A stretch of 64,000 nt of DNA, from assembly GCA_964036315.1 (NCBI GenBank), contig OZ038492.1:36453118-36517117 (forward strand), written 5' to 3'. Below, in pieces: positions 47,801 to 61,775 of this stretch. The notes below the pieces were generated by a model, which did not search any database, was not told where the DNA came from, and worked only from the letters and a program-made list of their open reading frames with translations. Origin of the DNA: Acanthosepion esculentum. Taxonomy: Eukaryota > Mollusca > Cephalopoda > Sepiida > Sepiidae. Numbering within the stretch: position 1 is the stretch's first letter; every line of letters starts with the position of its first letter. Position numbers and translations under genes: made by a program.

Positions 47801-48645
47801 CTTATTGACAAAGACGTGGTGGGGCTTTGTAAAAAAAAAAAAATTACGTACACGTTGCAGCTGCTGGGTATATAAACGTGCATTTAGTATTTCATTGCGT
47901 TTTACGAACACAAAATTAACAATACATCGACGATCAAATATACGTATCACATTTATCGACTTGGAGATTTATCTTTGCCAATTCACTGTCACCTTTGTCG
48001 TGTGTGACGCATTTTTTAATCACTTGTAAGGATATATTTAGAATGATAGAATCCTCATTACCATTGCTTCCCAAAAACCAGAGCTTTCATATAAATCAAA
48101 CTAATAAACCGGGTGTAACAGCAAAATTGTCCAAAATGCGTAACAGCATAATTATCTGATATATAGGAATAAAGTCTCGCTACCGACACTGGGGCTTGAA
48201 CACAGTTAACTAGTGACCAAACACGGGCGATCCCATTTTGAATAGGTAGTTCATGTAAAGGCAAAGGAAATGTATATATTGGAATTAGCGTGGCGTCTAA
48301 TTGATCGCTATTTCTAGACTATCCTCTATTACTATAGGGATCGCTATTCTCTATACTATTCCTTATATTATTTCTCTACACAGATCACTCTTCGGTGGTT
48401 ACTTTTCGAGTGTGTATTATCGAGCAAGTACTATTTGTGAGAGTGTTATTCGAAGACGTCTGACAGCAGCATTGTTCAACGGTGTTACTATAATTGTATC
48501 TGCGATTACAAAGTCTCAACTACAACGAACATTATGAAAGTGGCTATGAGTGTTCGTTGACATCATAAAATTATCCATCCCACAAAATGTTTAATATCTA
48601 AAAAAAATCAATAACTACTAGAATTTCCATTTTTTTCCAGTTTTT
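47801..48645. other. Unassigned sequence
   Basis: No gene recognised. 48295-48520 weakly resembles the reverse complement of 36830-37010. Confidence 0.45.
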
Positions 48646-48649
48646 CAGA

Positions 48650-49634
<985 letters not shown>

Positions 49635-50100
49635 TATCATTTCACCCCAAGCTAGGCAATAAAGTCATAAAGGGTTTAGAGAATATCAAATAAAAACTGT
49701 ATTAATGAAGGAGAATGATAAAAAAACATGAATTAAGAAGATAGAAGATAAGGATAGAAATTGCATTTAATATTTTGAAGATCAAAGTTGACTGAGAAGC
49801 AAGAAGCTGAAAGAGAGATCCAGAAGAGGGAAGAGCAAGAGAAGAAACTGTTAGCATAGAACTTACGGTTGCATTTATCCATTTCAACTGTAAGATGATA
49901 CCGCCAATCTAAACCCAGCCACTAATCTAGTACGTGGTTTAAATAACTAAAGTCTAGATACTTTAGAAGAAAGTTCATCAGAACAATTAGCATGAATGTA
50001 TTTATAGAAAAGTCACAGGGAACCTACATTAAAAAGACTGAAGCCGAGATGCCCGGTCAAGTCCAATAACATTGCAGATTTTTCATCGGATCTCAAGGTG
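49635..50100 (-). pseudogene. LINE-A C-terminal region and 3' tail
   Basis: The + strand shows the family tail in reverse (ccccaagctaggcaataaag near 49646). Minus-strand coding remains include SQSTLIFKILNAISI (the NLQxFKxxVNRYL region, shifted) and, further upstream, a FYKYIHANCSDEL-like block near 50000. Same order as at 35.2-35.7 kb. Confidence 0.72.
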
Positions 50101-50880
50101 TTGCACATTGGAAAGTGCTGGAATACCTTACGGTTTTTTAACCCAATCCCAGTGAGTGAAATTGATTAGGCGGAAGTGTTCAAAAGTCTTCGATGGATAT
50201 GTTAGTACGAAGTAACACGTCATTGTGACCGAGTTTTTGTGTATACTGGCGTTGTTCTAATTGATGCTCATGACTGATTTTGCGCTGTCTACCAAAAACT
50301 CTTCATTATTGCAGTATAAACCAAAGATGGGACAAACTAACACAACTGTCCCTGAGCAGGTGTCTGAACAGGGAGTAGCTATCCGTCCTTGCAGATGGGT
50401 GTGGTCGTAAAACAAGTATAACTAGCCATAGCATATATATTTATATGATACCTGTGTGTATGCTAAGAGACACACATAAAAGATATACATGAAAATTTGA
50501 CTGACTTTTTGTGGCTTTGCGAACATGTCAGCCATTATATGTATTAAGCATGTAGATATTATATTGAACTGTGTTAAGTTAGGAATTTATATATAAATAA
50601 TTAAAATTATTTTCCTTCAAAACAGAATCTAATCCACGCTAAAAAAAAAACAAAAAACTCCGTACCCGCAATCTATTTTTTTTATAATTATCTAATAAAA
50701 AAAATGATCGTTCTTAGTTGATCGAGTTTCATAAAATTGAGTAAAAAGCAACGATATTGAATATTATTTCATGGAAAATGTTTCTTGCCGATTTGTAAAT
50801 AGACGTAGGCCCAGAAGAAATAAAATTGGATCAGATGACTAAACATTGCAATGCGAGACTGTATCAAAATGAGATCTCTT
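50101..50880. other. Unassigned sequence
   Basis: No gene or element recognised. AT-rich from 50430. Confidence 0.5.
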
Positions 50881-50916
50881 CATATATATATCTATATATC
50901 TATATCTATATATCTA

Positions 50917-50990
<74 letters not shown>

Positions 50991-51025
50991 TGTGTTTGTG
51001 TGCGTGTATGCGCGCGCGCGTCTGT
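50881..51025. repeat. Compound TATC/TA microsatellite with TG and CG run
   Basis: Mixed TATC and TATATC to about 50949, TA to 50987, then TG variants ending in a short CGCGCGCG run at about 51011-51020. Confidence 0.95.
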
Positions 51026-51213
51026 CTGTTTGTGTGGGAAGTTTTCAGAAAGTAATTTTTTTTATATATTCCACATGGATAAATATATAAGAATGAAGAA
51101 ATTGGAAATTCAATTGAGATGCATCATGGAAAATCGGAGAATTTTGAAACCGGTTAAGTCACTAAATAAATATTCTTAAAAACTCCGGTTGAATTTCCAA
51201 CTTCTTTTACTTC

Positions 51214-51217
<4 letters not shown>

Positions 51218-51267
<50 letters not shown>
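51218..51267. repeat. TA microsatellite
   Basis: About 25 TA units, directly adjoining the hammerhead-like relic. Confidence 0.98.
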
Positions 51268-51270
<3 letters not shown>

Positions 51271-51336
51271 CAAACTGGAAAATGTTTTTCTGCGACGAGT
51301 TTCGTCCGTTAGGATTTCATAGGACTAGGTTTGTCA
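51268..51336 (-). ncRNA. Degenerate hammerhead-ribozyme-like motif
   Basis: Minus strand, in order: TGACAAAC (outer stem I), CCTATGA (5 of 7 match to CUGAUGA), a short stem II (TCC…GGA, loop TAAC), CGAAAC, and a 2-bp stem III (AC…GT) ending in GTC, the usual cleavage triplet (51294-51296 on +). GTTTGTCA then pairs perfectly with the first 8 bases. Short stem III and this order are known from hammerheads in Penelope-like and SINE-like retroelements. The changed CUGAUGA box makes activity doubtful. It sits next to a TA tract with no coding remnant nearby. Confidence 0.5.
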
Positions 51337-52561
51337 AAACTAGAACTGAAGCAATAAAATCTTAATCAATACAAAACAAAACAAGGAGCCAAAACTTGAA
51401 ATAGGAGTTTACAGAAAGATTGCCAGAAAGAATATATAGGAGAAACCTCATGAATTTTAAATAAAATGTTATATAAACACAAAGGAATCTTAAAAAAAAA
51501 ACAACAGATTAAATGCACTAGTTCCTCTCCGTAACGAGACTGGCCACAATTTTGGCATAAAATGCTGATCTAATTAAAAGAGAAAATTAAACAATGAGAA
51601 GTAAATGTTTAGAAAGTGCATCCACAGTAAATCGGTATCCAGATTCTTCAAATTTTACTAGATCTGCTGTTATGACAACGTGTGACATTTAATAACAAAG
51701 ATGAGAGAAACAAAAAGAGAAACAATTTAAATGGAATTGGCTTGATTATGCACTCAAAAAGAACATTTTTTTTCAAAATTTAAAATTTCCATCGGCTCTC
51801 ATTCGTGCGCATGTGTAGTCGCATCAAGAGAAATAAAGCTAGTCGGATGACCTCACACGAAAACTTTTGCCTCTTTGTCATACATCTTTCATCCAAAACT
51901 GTTCTTTATATAGAAAATATATCGTTATCCCATATGTATGTGTATTTATCTATCACAATTATATATTCATTATTTTATCATCTGTAATGATACATGTAAT
52001 ATTGATTTAATTCCTTGATTTTTTTAAAATTTTAATATTAAGGCACATTGAATAAAATAAGTATTGTAATTTGAATCCAAATTTATATAAAGATGATTTA
52101 ATCATACCGTAGGCCCATTAATATAGTTCTAAATATATATATATATAAATAATTAAAAAAGAAATAATCTATTGTTAGAAATATACATATCTCTCAGATT
52201 AATTCTTCATAACATAAATATATATTCTGAAATAGAAGTATGAGGTCGTGTCATAATATGACATTTCCCGGTTTATGTATGAATACCACAGTCACCCAAC
52301 ATCTAACCTATATTTCGAACTTTTCTGAGTTAGCTTTGACCTGTCTTTTGAATAGACAAAACAGTCAAACACATTAGATTTTAAAATCGGGTTCCCCCTT
52401 CTATTTAAGTCTTTAATAAGCAAAATGTTTTCTGTTTTCAAACGTAAATAATATTCATCGAAAGGTAACCAACATTGTCTGATGATGGGATAAAATAAAA
52501 TAAGTCTCGAAACATAGATTTTCCGTGTCCAAATGTAAAATATTTTAAAATAAAATTATCA
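51337..52561. other. Unassigned AT-rich sequence
   Basis: No gene recognised. Near 52478-52517 a CTGATGATGGGA…TCTCGAAAC arrangement (weak stem II) recalls the other GAAAC hairpins. Confidence 0.45.
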
Positions 52562-52814
<253 letters not shown>

Positions 52815-52820
<6 letters not shown>

Positions 52821-52978
52821 ATAAAAGGGTCAAATAATAATATTTCATGGTTATAATTTATTACATTGCAATCGTAATCACAAATTTGTCGGTCTGATGA
52901 ATTGGACTATGAATACGATTCCAATATAAGAAATTATAACCATGAAATATTAATGTTTAAGCATTTTACATTATATTC
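52815..52978. mobile_element. Palindromic foldback element
   Basis: Arms of about 65-70 bp (about 52818-52883 and 52910-52978) are inverted copies. Each has aatatttcatggttataatt or its complement, with a matching cgattcc/cgtaatc inner part. The loop is about 27 bp, aatttgtcggtctgatgaattgga. TA tract at the left. The same loop and one arm are found at 46283-46374. Confidence 0.78.
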
Positions 52979-53022
52979 TTGCTCTGCATTGTACATAGAG
53001 CTTTACCAGGATATTATCCACT

Positions 53023-53024
<2 letters not shown>

Positions 53025-53075
<51 letters not shown>

Positions 53076-53093
53076 TGACCTCTAATATGATCA

Positions 53094-53132
<39 letters not shown>
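53025..53132. repeat. TA microsatellites
   Basis: TA at about 53025-53074 and 53097-53132. Confidence 0.97.
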
Positions 53133-53138
<6 letters not shown>

Positions 53139-53659
53139 GCATACATGAAAAATAATAAAAGATATACACACTTTTCGTCAATATTTTTAAATTCCTTTCT
53201 TAAAATGTTATATGACACAAACTGAATAGATATTCATGAATGAAATAAAAAATGTCAGGAAATAAAAAAATATATATTTATATGAATGTGATAAATTTCC
53301 TGTATAAATCTATAACTGTGCGTAAACGAATTTATAAAATATAAATTAATATAAACCGACAAATTCTAAACGTGATGCAGAAAGACGACAAATAAGACTA
53401 TTATATTTTTCAACAACAAGGGATGGGGCTTAACACGCCAAACCAAATGCGTAATTTTCGAAGATGTTCCTCCAAATTTAGACGTTAAAGCAAAGTCGTT
53501 TTTGAAAATGAAATCGACCAGAAGAAATGTCACCAAAAGAATAAATAATTAAATGAATGCGGTTCCGCACTGAATAAAATACGAAAAAAACAAACAAAAA
53601 AAAAGCAAATAAAAATGTTACTAAATGAAGAAAATGGTTAAGAAATAATATACTGTTTT
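53133..53659. other. Unassigned sequence
   Basis: A-rich, nothing recognised. Confidence 0.5.
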
Positions 53660-53890
53660 AATCTCTTCATCCCAAAGAAGGCAATAAAGTTACACTCTTA
53701 TTCCGTTTAAGGTGTTACTGAGTGTGAAAGTATATAAAAAAAGAAAAAAATGATTAACAACAAAGGAAGATAAAGGAAGAGAAATTAACAAAATAAGAAA
53801 TAACGATTGATATTGCATTTAATTTTGTTACCATCAGCGTTTGCTGGAAAGTGAGAAGCCGTAAAATATTCCCAATTATACATTTATGTA
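53660..53890 (-). repeat. LINE-A 3' end
   Basis: Family tail in reverse (cccaaagaaggcaataaagtt near 53671), then an A-rich stretch and the decayed C-terminal block (cgattgatattgcatttaat near 53803, as in the other minus-strand copies). Confidence 0.7.
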
Positions 53891-54240
53891 TGCTCTAATT
53901 CTGATATTGACCAATTTTACCCATAAATATATATATAAACATTTGCCTGCAAATTCTTCTTTACTGGACGAGGTTATATTTGTCATTTATGTACCTGAAA
54001 CGTTTAACGTGTGTAGTCGTGAGTTAAATGAGAATTCGTTTAACAATGACAAGATATTCATATCCTGAACAGGTAGATGGTAATGAACGCGAGACTGCGT
54101 GGCTGTATCAGATTGCATTTTCCAGACCATTGAAGTCAACTCAAAAACGAAGGATTTGTGGACATGTTTTTATGGACTTTTATTCTTGTTTTGGTGTAAC
54201 GATCCCGCACCCAAATTTCATAAAATCATTTTTGCTATCC
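53891..54240. other. Unassigned sequence
   Basis: The open frame that starts here continues into TA repeats and is not supported. Confidence 0.5.
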
Positions 54241-54842
<602 letters not shown>

Positions 54843-54846
<4 letters not shown>

Positions 54847-55270
54847 ATTTATATATTATATATGCGCAGTAATTATTGGAAATTGACCTAACATATTTAG
54901 TTGAATTGATGTGAGTTTGTGAGCCTGGGTTTCAAGCTTTTTCCATCGTCAGACAAACTGATTAATTTCATAAACTTTTGGATTTATGTAGGGTTACGTG
55001 TATTGTTTTTTTATAGTAGTCGTGACGCAACTAATTTTTACGCAAACTTACATACACGCCCGTACACCCACTGGCCTACGCAGACACACATTCACACGCG
55101 CTCGCACACCGGAGCTCACATAAGCATAAACATACGTGAACAGTATGGTATTTGGCATATATATGTCTATGTGTGCCGTTTTGTACATACGTACGCATTT
55201 GATGGCAGTATTCAATGATGGAATACAGTAATCAAAATCGTACGTATGAATCCAGCTAAATATACATATG

Positions 55271-55274
<4 letters not shown>
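54843..55274. other. Unassigned sequence
   Basis: Nothing recognised. Confidence 0.5.

Positions 55275-55318
<44 letters not shown>
55275..55318. repeat. TA microsatellite
   Basis: About 22 TA units. Confidence 0.97.
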
Positions 55319-55322
<4 letters not shown>

Positions 55323-55550
55323 TACCTTGATTTTTTCTTTTAGATTAACAGGCTAGCTTGATTATCGGCACTTCCAAATCTTTGCTTAGATATGCCCGAT
55401 AATCCGATAGCATAGCGCACTACGGCTGGTTTGTTTATACGTTTATCTCTTTTATCACTCTATATTTAAATGAACTCAACTTGTTTCGTCTTTGGTACGA
55501 AATATACAGAATGTATATCCTCACTTATTTAATTTGTCACCATTTTATAA
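55319..55550. other. Unassigned sequence
   Basis: Nothing recognised. Confidence 0.5.
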
Positions 55551-55554
55551 ATCA

Positions 55555-55880
55555 TGTCACCCCATGCAAGATAATAAAGCCATTAAGACACAAGCGGGTT
55601 AGTGAGGGTGAAAGAATAAAAAAGAAAGATTATTAAGGAGGGCGAAAATTAAAGTTGGATGGAAAGCATGGAGGCAGAAGACAAGTATGTGTTAGCAAAG
55701 GACTTGTCATTTCAAAGGTGAAATGACGAATCCTTGCCACCAATGTAGGATGCGCTTAAATTCATAAAGTCTAAGTACCATAGTTGTATGCTAATCAGCA
55801 CAATTACAATGAAAATATTTATAGAAAAAGCACATTACATCGTTATCTCTATGCTAAAAAGACGATTGAGTAGAAAATAG
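55555..55880 (-). repeat. LINE-A 3' end
   Basis: Reverse family tail at about 55558-55615 (ccccatgcaagataataaag, then cattaagacacaagcgggtt), followed by decayed C-terminal sequence and the LYEFK-equivalent block (cgcttaaattcataaagtct near 55751). Confidence 0.78.
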
Positions 55881-56059
55881 GAAGAAGTTGAAATATAATA
55901 CAAATATAATTCTTACTTATAATATTCTTCATAATTTAAAGAAAAAAAAAAGAATGAAAATAAAAGGAAAATTCAATCAAACATGTGCCCAGAAAGAAAA
56001 TGACAAAACTTCCAAAAGATATTTACAAGAAACATTTTTCACAATGTAAAATTAGTATG

Positions 56060-56470
56060 ACGATAAACTACTTCCAGCAGAGAGGCTTTTGATCGCGATA
56101 TTGGAGATTTTGTGGAACGTGAAACCACCTTTTAATTGATGTTGTTCCTAGGTCCAACTTGACACGGGGTTGCAGCATTTGATGTGATCCCATCTGTGAG
56201 CGAATATTGAGGCCCCTAAAAAAAACCCAAATGACGATGAAAATATAAAAAAGCATACTTATTGAAAAAAAATACCAACAATTAATACATATTTATATAA
56301 AATAAATGGCCACCAATACGTATTTATAGTAGAATTACTAACAATGCATATTTATAGAAAAACTGTTTTCAAAAATATTTAGATTTTGGTATTAAATGAC
56401 TCATAGAGGTTTTGGTATGCCACTAAACAATATCAACAAAGCAACCAACAAAGTAAAATAGAAATGCATT
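56060..56470 (-). repeat. Dispersed repeat, copy 2 (partner at 36.04 kb)
   Basis: Same block order as 36040-36470: gagaggcttttgatcg, accaccttttaattgatg, ggttgcagcatttg, several taccaacaat/actaacaatgcat units, and ggtattaaat…ggtatgcc. Non-coding. Confidence 0.7.
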
Positions 56471-56844
56471 TCTTTGTAAGGAAAATTTAAAGTCGTTTGA
56501 AAAACAAAATTAAGAATTCAGTTAAAAAATGTTGAATTAAAATAAATAAAAATAAAAATCATGCATTTCTCATATGGATGGGAAACCTTCATTCCTTCAT
56601 ATGTTAAAAAATAGAAAACCCGTCGAAGGAATGGTGAGAACTATAGAATAATCTGAAATCGACAATGGTATCAATTTCACAAAATATCATCGCAATGATG
56701 CTACCAGGAAATCATTAAAAATAGTTGATAATTGGTAATAAAGCAATACGTTTTATTTTTTTAGTTTCTAATTCAGTGACCATATTGGATTTTATGCTTG
56801 TGTCTCTGTACGATTTAATTATTATCGTCCGGTGTAATTCCATA
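56471..56844. other. Unassigned AT-rich sequence
   Basis: Nothing recognised. Confidence 0.5.
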
Positions 56845-57110
56845 GTATTATTGGGGAGAAGAGCCGCATGCATCCCTTTCCCAAGGATATTTGCGATAAG
56901 TGAATATAATGAACCCAATTGGAATTGGACCTCGTCTCTACGATTAGCAATTCCGAAGAATTAACCATTACACCACATGCCCATCCAAGCTTACAGCACC
57001 TGGTATTTGTAAGCGGTCACCCATAGAGATACTGACCCGGCTCGACATTGCTTAACTTCGGTGATCATACTGGAACCGGTGTTTCAACGATGTGACCGTG
57101 CGCGGGAAAG
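56845..57110 (-). mobile_element. Chimeric 5S rRNA/tRNA-derived SINE, copy 2
   Basis: The clearest copy. On the minus strand about 57105-56987 is 5S rRNA-like over its whole length: aacaccggttc, gatcaccgaagttaagcaat (internal control region), gtcagtatct…atgggtgaccgc and accaggtgctgtaagctt. Directly after comes a tRNA-like part (about 56986-56915), with tgtggtgtaatggttaa at the A-box position and gaggtccaattcc at the B-box position. The tail starts gttcattatattcacttatc, as in the other copies. Pol III transcription from the 5S control region is inferred for the ancestral element. Confidence 0.88.
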
Positions 57111-57639
57111 GAGGTGTTGGCATATTTTCCGACATGTTTATCAGTATTTACAATAAAATCAATCCCGGAGTTATCGTTGTTTTTCTCGCTTTGTTTGCAG
57201 ATTATTTAATGTCAGATTTTCTATCGATTTGACTATTTTATAATGAGGTTAAATCAGACCCTAGCAAATAGTTTCCATTGCAAGAATTCATACATGTCTG
57301 TACATTAACAAAAGCGATAAGAAATGTTCACTTTTATATGGAAAAGAAACTTTAAGTGCACGGACATGCCGTTGTTGCATTGGCCAGATTTAGTCACTCA
57401 ATCTTACTCTCGAATATGACTCCACGATCAAGTCCTGCCCATCATTAATTTAATGTAAAACCGTAGTTGGAGAAAATCTGAAATAATATGTATGAGAAAC
57501 AAAAAGCAGTTCAATACAAATAAGGCTTCGGACATAAAATATATTATTGTCCTTAGAAATGTGTGCCCCCCAAATTGAAGAAAATGATGCTCACTTTTTC
57601 TTCAATTTTTTGTTAATCGTAAAGGCGTGTGGCCCTTAC
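57111..57639. other. Unassigned sequence
   Basis: Nothing recognised. Confidence 0.5.
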
Positions 57640-57800
57640 ACGATAATAATAAATAATTATTGTCCAAATAACGAAAGAAAAATGCATAGCACTAAATATG
57701 GAACTTCTACCACATCCATCTACTCTGCTGTGCTTGTTCCATCTAACTATTATCTTTTCAGAACTTGGCAACATTTTTTGTGTGAAAATAATTTATAAAT
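57640..57800 (+). pseudogene. Mariner transposase C-terminal relic
   Basis: PSNYYLFRTWQHFLCENNL at about 57739-57795 corresponds to the mariner block APSDYHLFRSLQHFL, whose Asp is the third catalytic residue (DD34D). Here the Asp is Asn. Just upstream, in another frame, ELLPHPS matches the family's LPHPPYSPD. The rest is too decayed to read. Not clearly from the same copy as the N-terminal relic at 48.65 kb. Confidence 0.72.
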
Positions 57801-59388
57801 TATCAAGAGGTTAAATCTGACGTTAGGTGTTTTTTCACATCGAAACTTGAATAAGTTTATATCCGATGAATAAACAATTTAGAAAATTGATGCGATTAAA
57901 TCATCGATAATTTTGGGAAATAATTATTTTGATTAAATATATCAATTAAGACCAAAGAACAATTTGTTTTTCTTTGTTTTTTCATTTTCAAATAAGGTAA
58001 GTATTTCTTTTCAGTTTTATCTATCATCTGGACACACCCATCTTGTTGGGTTCGCTTCAAGTACGTTTTCCAAACGACTATTCTAGATACATCAAGCAGC
58101 GTGAGGAACACAATTTGTTTCGCCCTCATTCTTCTGGGGAGGCGCACTGACACGCATGGAGGCGACATCTAATTGCGGGAACTGATTGGGTATGATGCAC
58201 GCCATTGAATCGACAATAATGTATCAAAACGGGAAACGCGGCGACTAAAGTACAAAAGCATGCTGAGCCAGTATTTTTCCCAGCCTTCGTCGGAATGATA
58301 AACACGTGATAAATCATCCGGATTCGCTTGGTAGCCACAACTTTTTAATGACAGGGTTTGCCGGTCTAATCACCCCTTGAGTTCGGACTCAACATTGCAG
58401 GGATAGTCGGCACCTGTTGCTTAGATCTACCTCAAGCGATACTCCTCCGGCTTAAGGAATTTACTTTAATTCAGTCGATAAAATGAGTTAAATAAAAATA
58501 AAAGGATATTATTTTATAATCGTGATATGATACAAATGAAATCCTGTCATATGTCCTTTAAATAACGCAGATTCTGAGATGGGAATTTTCGGGATTATAA
58601 CGCTATTATGCAAAATACATTTCACGTACATGAAACGGAAGTGCGCTGAACTGATTACGCTAAGTTCAGACAAATAAAGTTAATTTACACTCAGTTTCAG
58701 ATTCGTGATACCTAATGTTTAACAAGAATTTAAAAAATGAAAAATCTTTCCTGGAGCTTTTATTTTAGTTTTAATTTCAATTTAATAGATTTAATTTAAA
58801 ATTTCCAAATTCAAGTCAAATACTTGCTGTATTTCAAACTTAATTTAAATTGACTGGACAGAGATTTTTTCGTTGATAAAAATTCTATTTTAGTGCCATT
58901 TTTATCCCTCTTTTATTACAATATAATTCTATTTATTACAAAATCTTCCAAAAATAAAACATACTTTTCTGAAAATTTATTTAAGGAATATTTGTTGATT
59001 TAAAGTATAATTAATCTTATTTGAAATAAATATTATTTACTTTAAGTTTAAGATATCGTAGAAATGCATGGTTCAACCCGAGAGTAGCTGTTTATTTTTT
59101 TAACGTTTGACAGCGTGATCACAGATCTGATGTGGTTCTATGGGGACCTTACTCACTAATCTTCAAAATTTAAGAAAGGATTCTCCGTAATTTAATTTTG
59201 TATCGAATTGTAGATACTTTGGTTTTAAATTTACTATAGTTATCTCTCTTATTGTCGTGTATGAACATCCATACCTACAGAAATCGGCACGTTTATACAC
59301 ATACAAAAAATTCAAAATGCTTTTAAAAATATTGGTGTTTGATGATTTCTACTAAGCTTTTCTATTTATGATCAGTAAATATATTTAC
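57801..59388. other. Unassigned sequence
   Basis: No gene or element recognised. 58120-58440 has more CG dinucleotides than its surroundings; 58730-59050 is very AT-rich. Confidence 0.5.
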
Positions 59389-59775
59389 ATATTGATTATG
59401 CTATTATTTTCTCTTCGAGTTAGATGCGCTATGGATTTTACTTCTCGTTGCTATTCTTGTTGTGGAAAGTCCTCAAGTGATGTGGTTTCTGTCATAAATT
59501 TATTTAGGATTCTGTAGCGCCAGTCAAGTTTTAAAAAAAAGGATCATCCTCGCTAAGTTCTGCTTGTTGCCAAAAGTAGAATAATCAATTCATGATCAAT
59601 GACTAACTGCTATTTTGAGTCTTGTACGAGAAGATAGTGGGGGAGGGCATTAAAATCAAAAACCACTTGTCACCAAGTTCGCGTATCGAAAAAACAAATT
59701 TATCAATCTCGATGTCAATTACGTGGGGAAAAAAACAAACATATTATTCCTGGTAACATATGAACAATGTTTTTA
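59389..59775. repeat. Dispersed repeat of about 390 bp, copy 1
   Basis: Nearly collinear with 61871-62271, with only scattered differences: atattgattatgctattatt, ctgtagcgccagtc, gttgccaaaagtagaataat, aaaatcaaaaaccacttgtc and catattattcc. Non-coding, unclassified. Confidence 0.88.
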
Positions 59776-60524
59776 CTTAATAATAACATCATCTAAAAAT
59801 GTGAAATTTGTATAGAATTTTAAAAGTTTTTAATCATTATAAATTATTGTAATTAAAATTTTAAAATTCATTATTCATCGGAAAGAATATTTTCTTTATA
59901 GTGCACTTAATATATTTTATTTATAAAAACAATTAAAAGATTTTCTAATTAAATAATGTCTTAGTTTTATCGCATTATTTTACTTTACGAATAGGAGCAG
60001 AATTTTCTATAAATGGCTTTTCTGTTTAAAAAAACAAAACAAAACCTAATCCTCCAAGGAGTTCTGCTTTTAACTAATATAAATATGAAGGGGGTGAAAT
60101 TTAATTTAATTTCTCGAAATTTCATAAAATTAAGTAAGTGAAGAGTAACAGATGCAAAAAAAAAAAAAAAACAAAAAAAAAAAAATTTTCAAAGTAAAAT
60201 AATATTCTGAAATGGTTTAATTTATTTGAGAGTAAGTCCTGAAAATTTCATTAAAATCTAAAAATTAAATTGATTTTTGCAGATTTCCAAATCAATGTGT
60301 TTTTAACGCAAAAATGACGCTAAAATTTCCTATACTAATTTTTGGTTTCTCCGCAGATACAAGAAAAACAAGATAAAGTAATATAAATATAGTGTACAGG
60401 TCACCAAGCTGAACGTGTAGATTATTATGAGTGACTACGAATCTTATTGGTCTTGTACAAGAAACTAAGCTCTAGTTTCGATTCATTGTGTCATTAATAA
60501 TTTTCAATTTTCAATACTCCATAC
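59776..60524. other. Unassigned AT-rich sequence with poly(A)
   Basis: A-tracts at about 60156-60185. Nothing else recognised. Confidence 0.5.
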
Positions 60525-60680
60525 AATGTAGGATAGCCGCTTGTGAAAAACAGCGGCTGGGAACTTGGATGTGGGGGTGGTGTAATGTGTAAGGGCTCAG
60601 GTGGAAATCAGAGAACTGAGTTCCAATTACAGTCCGGTTCGTTATATTCACCTACGCGTGAATACCTTTTGGCAAATTTT
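60525..60680 (+). mobile_element. SINE copy 3 (tRNA-like part and tail)
   Basis: On the + strand cttggatgtgggggtggtgtaatg (end of the 5S-like part and A-box region), gagttccaattaca (B-box position) and gttcgttatattcacctacg (tail) follow in the order of the two minus-strand copies. Most of the 5S-like part is missing. Confidence 0.75.
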
Positions 60681-60828
60681 ATGACTTGTTTAATTAGTAA
60701 CATTTGTATCTGTAAATCATTATTATCGCCCACCCACACACCAAAATCTTACAAATATTTCCCGGTTTTAAATAACCTGCAAAAGTTCGATAAACCGTAA
60801 AAATCAATCAATCCATACAGTATATATG

Positions 60829-60862
<34 letters not shown>

Positions 60863-61239
60863 ATTCGCAGACAGTACTAATTCCTGTATCAGAGCTCCTC
60901 AGTGCGACTAGACATCTAAATGCCTCAATGTAAACAAATGCAATCAGTCCGAGGGCTCCAATTCATTTTACTGAAGAGCTTTGCATTAATGCAGGTGGCT
61001 GTTGTTTATAGAATCAGCTCATTACTCAACAGTGCTCCATTGAAATATATCTTCAAGAGCTAAATTATATAAGGGAAGAGTTGGCATTCATTTAATGAGC
61101 ATCTAGTCCTTCTGTCAGTTGAGATTTGCATATGTTTTCTATTAAAACTACTTTTTCAGAAAAAATAGGTTCTTCAACTGCACTAATTCTTGACGCGCTT
61201 TCTAGTATTGATAGGAGATTCTTTCTTGCCTTTTTGTTC
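60681..61239. other. Unassigned; short TA and TG run
   Basis: TA/TG run at about 60823-60862; otherwise nothing recognised. Confidence 0.5.
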
Positions 61240-61450
61240 GAAGTGTAATGTCACCATCTTGATTATGTCATGACTTTTCTGTTTGAGTTCCACGTGTTAC
61301 CAATTTTGCTTGTTGTCCTCAAGTGTTTGAATTTCTGTTATTTGGTACATTTTTTTTTTGTGATTCTGTAACACAAGTAAAAGAGTTTCAAAGAAAATTT
61401 GTCATCGCTAAGATCTTTTTGTAGCCAAAAGCAGAATAATCAGCGAAAAG
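61240..61450. repeat. Diverged copy of the 390-bp repeat
   Basis: cttgattatgtcatgacttt, tcctcaagtgtt, gattctgtaac, catcgctaag and tagccaaaagcagaataatc follow the order of the other two copies, more diverged and truncated. Confidence 0.65.
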
Positions 61451-61451
61451 G

Positions 61452-61775
61452 TAATGGTAATATTAGCCGTTTTCTCATGAGGAAACTTTCGTCATTCATT
61501 AATCGAACTGCTAGAGCTACTCGAGTTACGCATTACTTCACTCACTGACCATCGGGGTGGGATCAATGTATAACATCTGTTCACATTTGCTATGGTACTA
61601 AAACATTAGTCGTTCCCTTATGAGGAAACCTTCGGTATTCATTGACCAAGCAACCATTGTAATCTGTCCTCCCTCTCTGGTCATTCCCTACATCTCTAAT
61701 GGTAACAGAAATATTAGCGGTTTTCCCTATAAGGAAATATACGACATTCATTGACTGAGCAGTCATACCTACTAT
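61452..61775. repeat. Three irregular direct repeats
   Basis: The block attagc-gtttt(c)c…aggaaa…cattcatt-gac occurs at 61462, 61605 and 61713 (spacings 143 and 108 bp). Each is followed by ga/ca…gc(a)-type sequence. Possibly part of the neighbouring repeat. Confidence 0.7.

Noticed and set aside
56987..57105. Functional 5S rRNA gene
   Set aside because: It has many substitutions, is fused to a tRNA-like part and has two similarly arranged diverged relatives, so a SINE is the better explanation.
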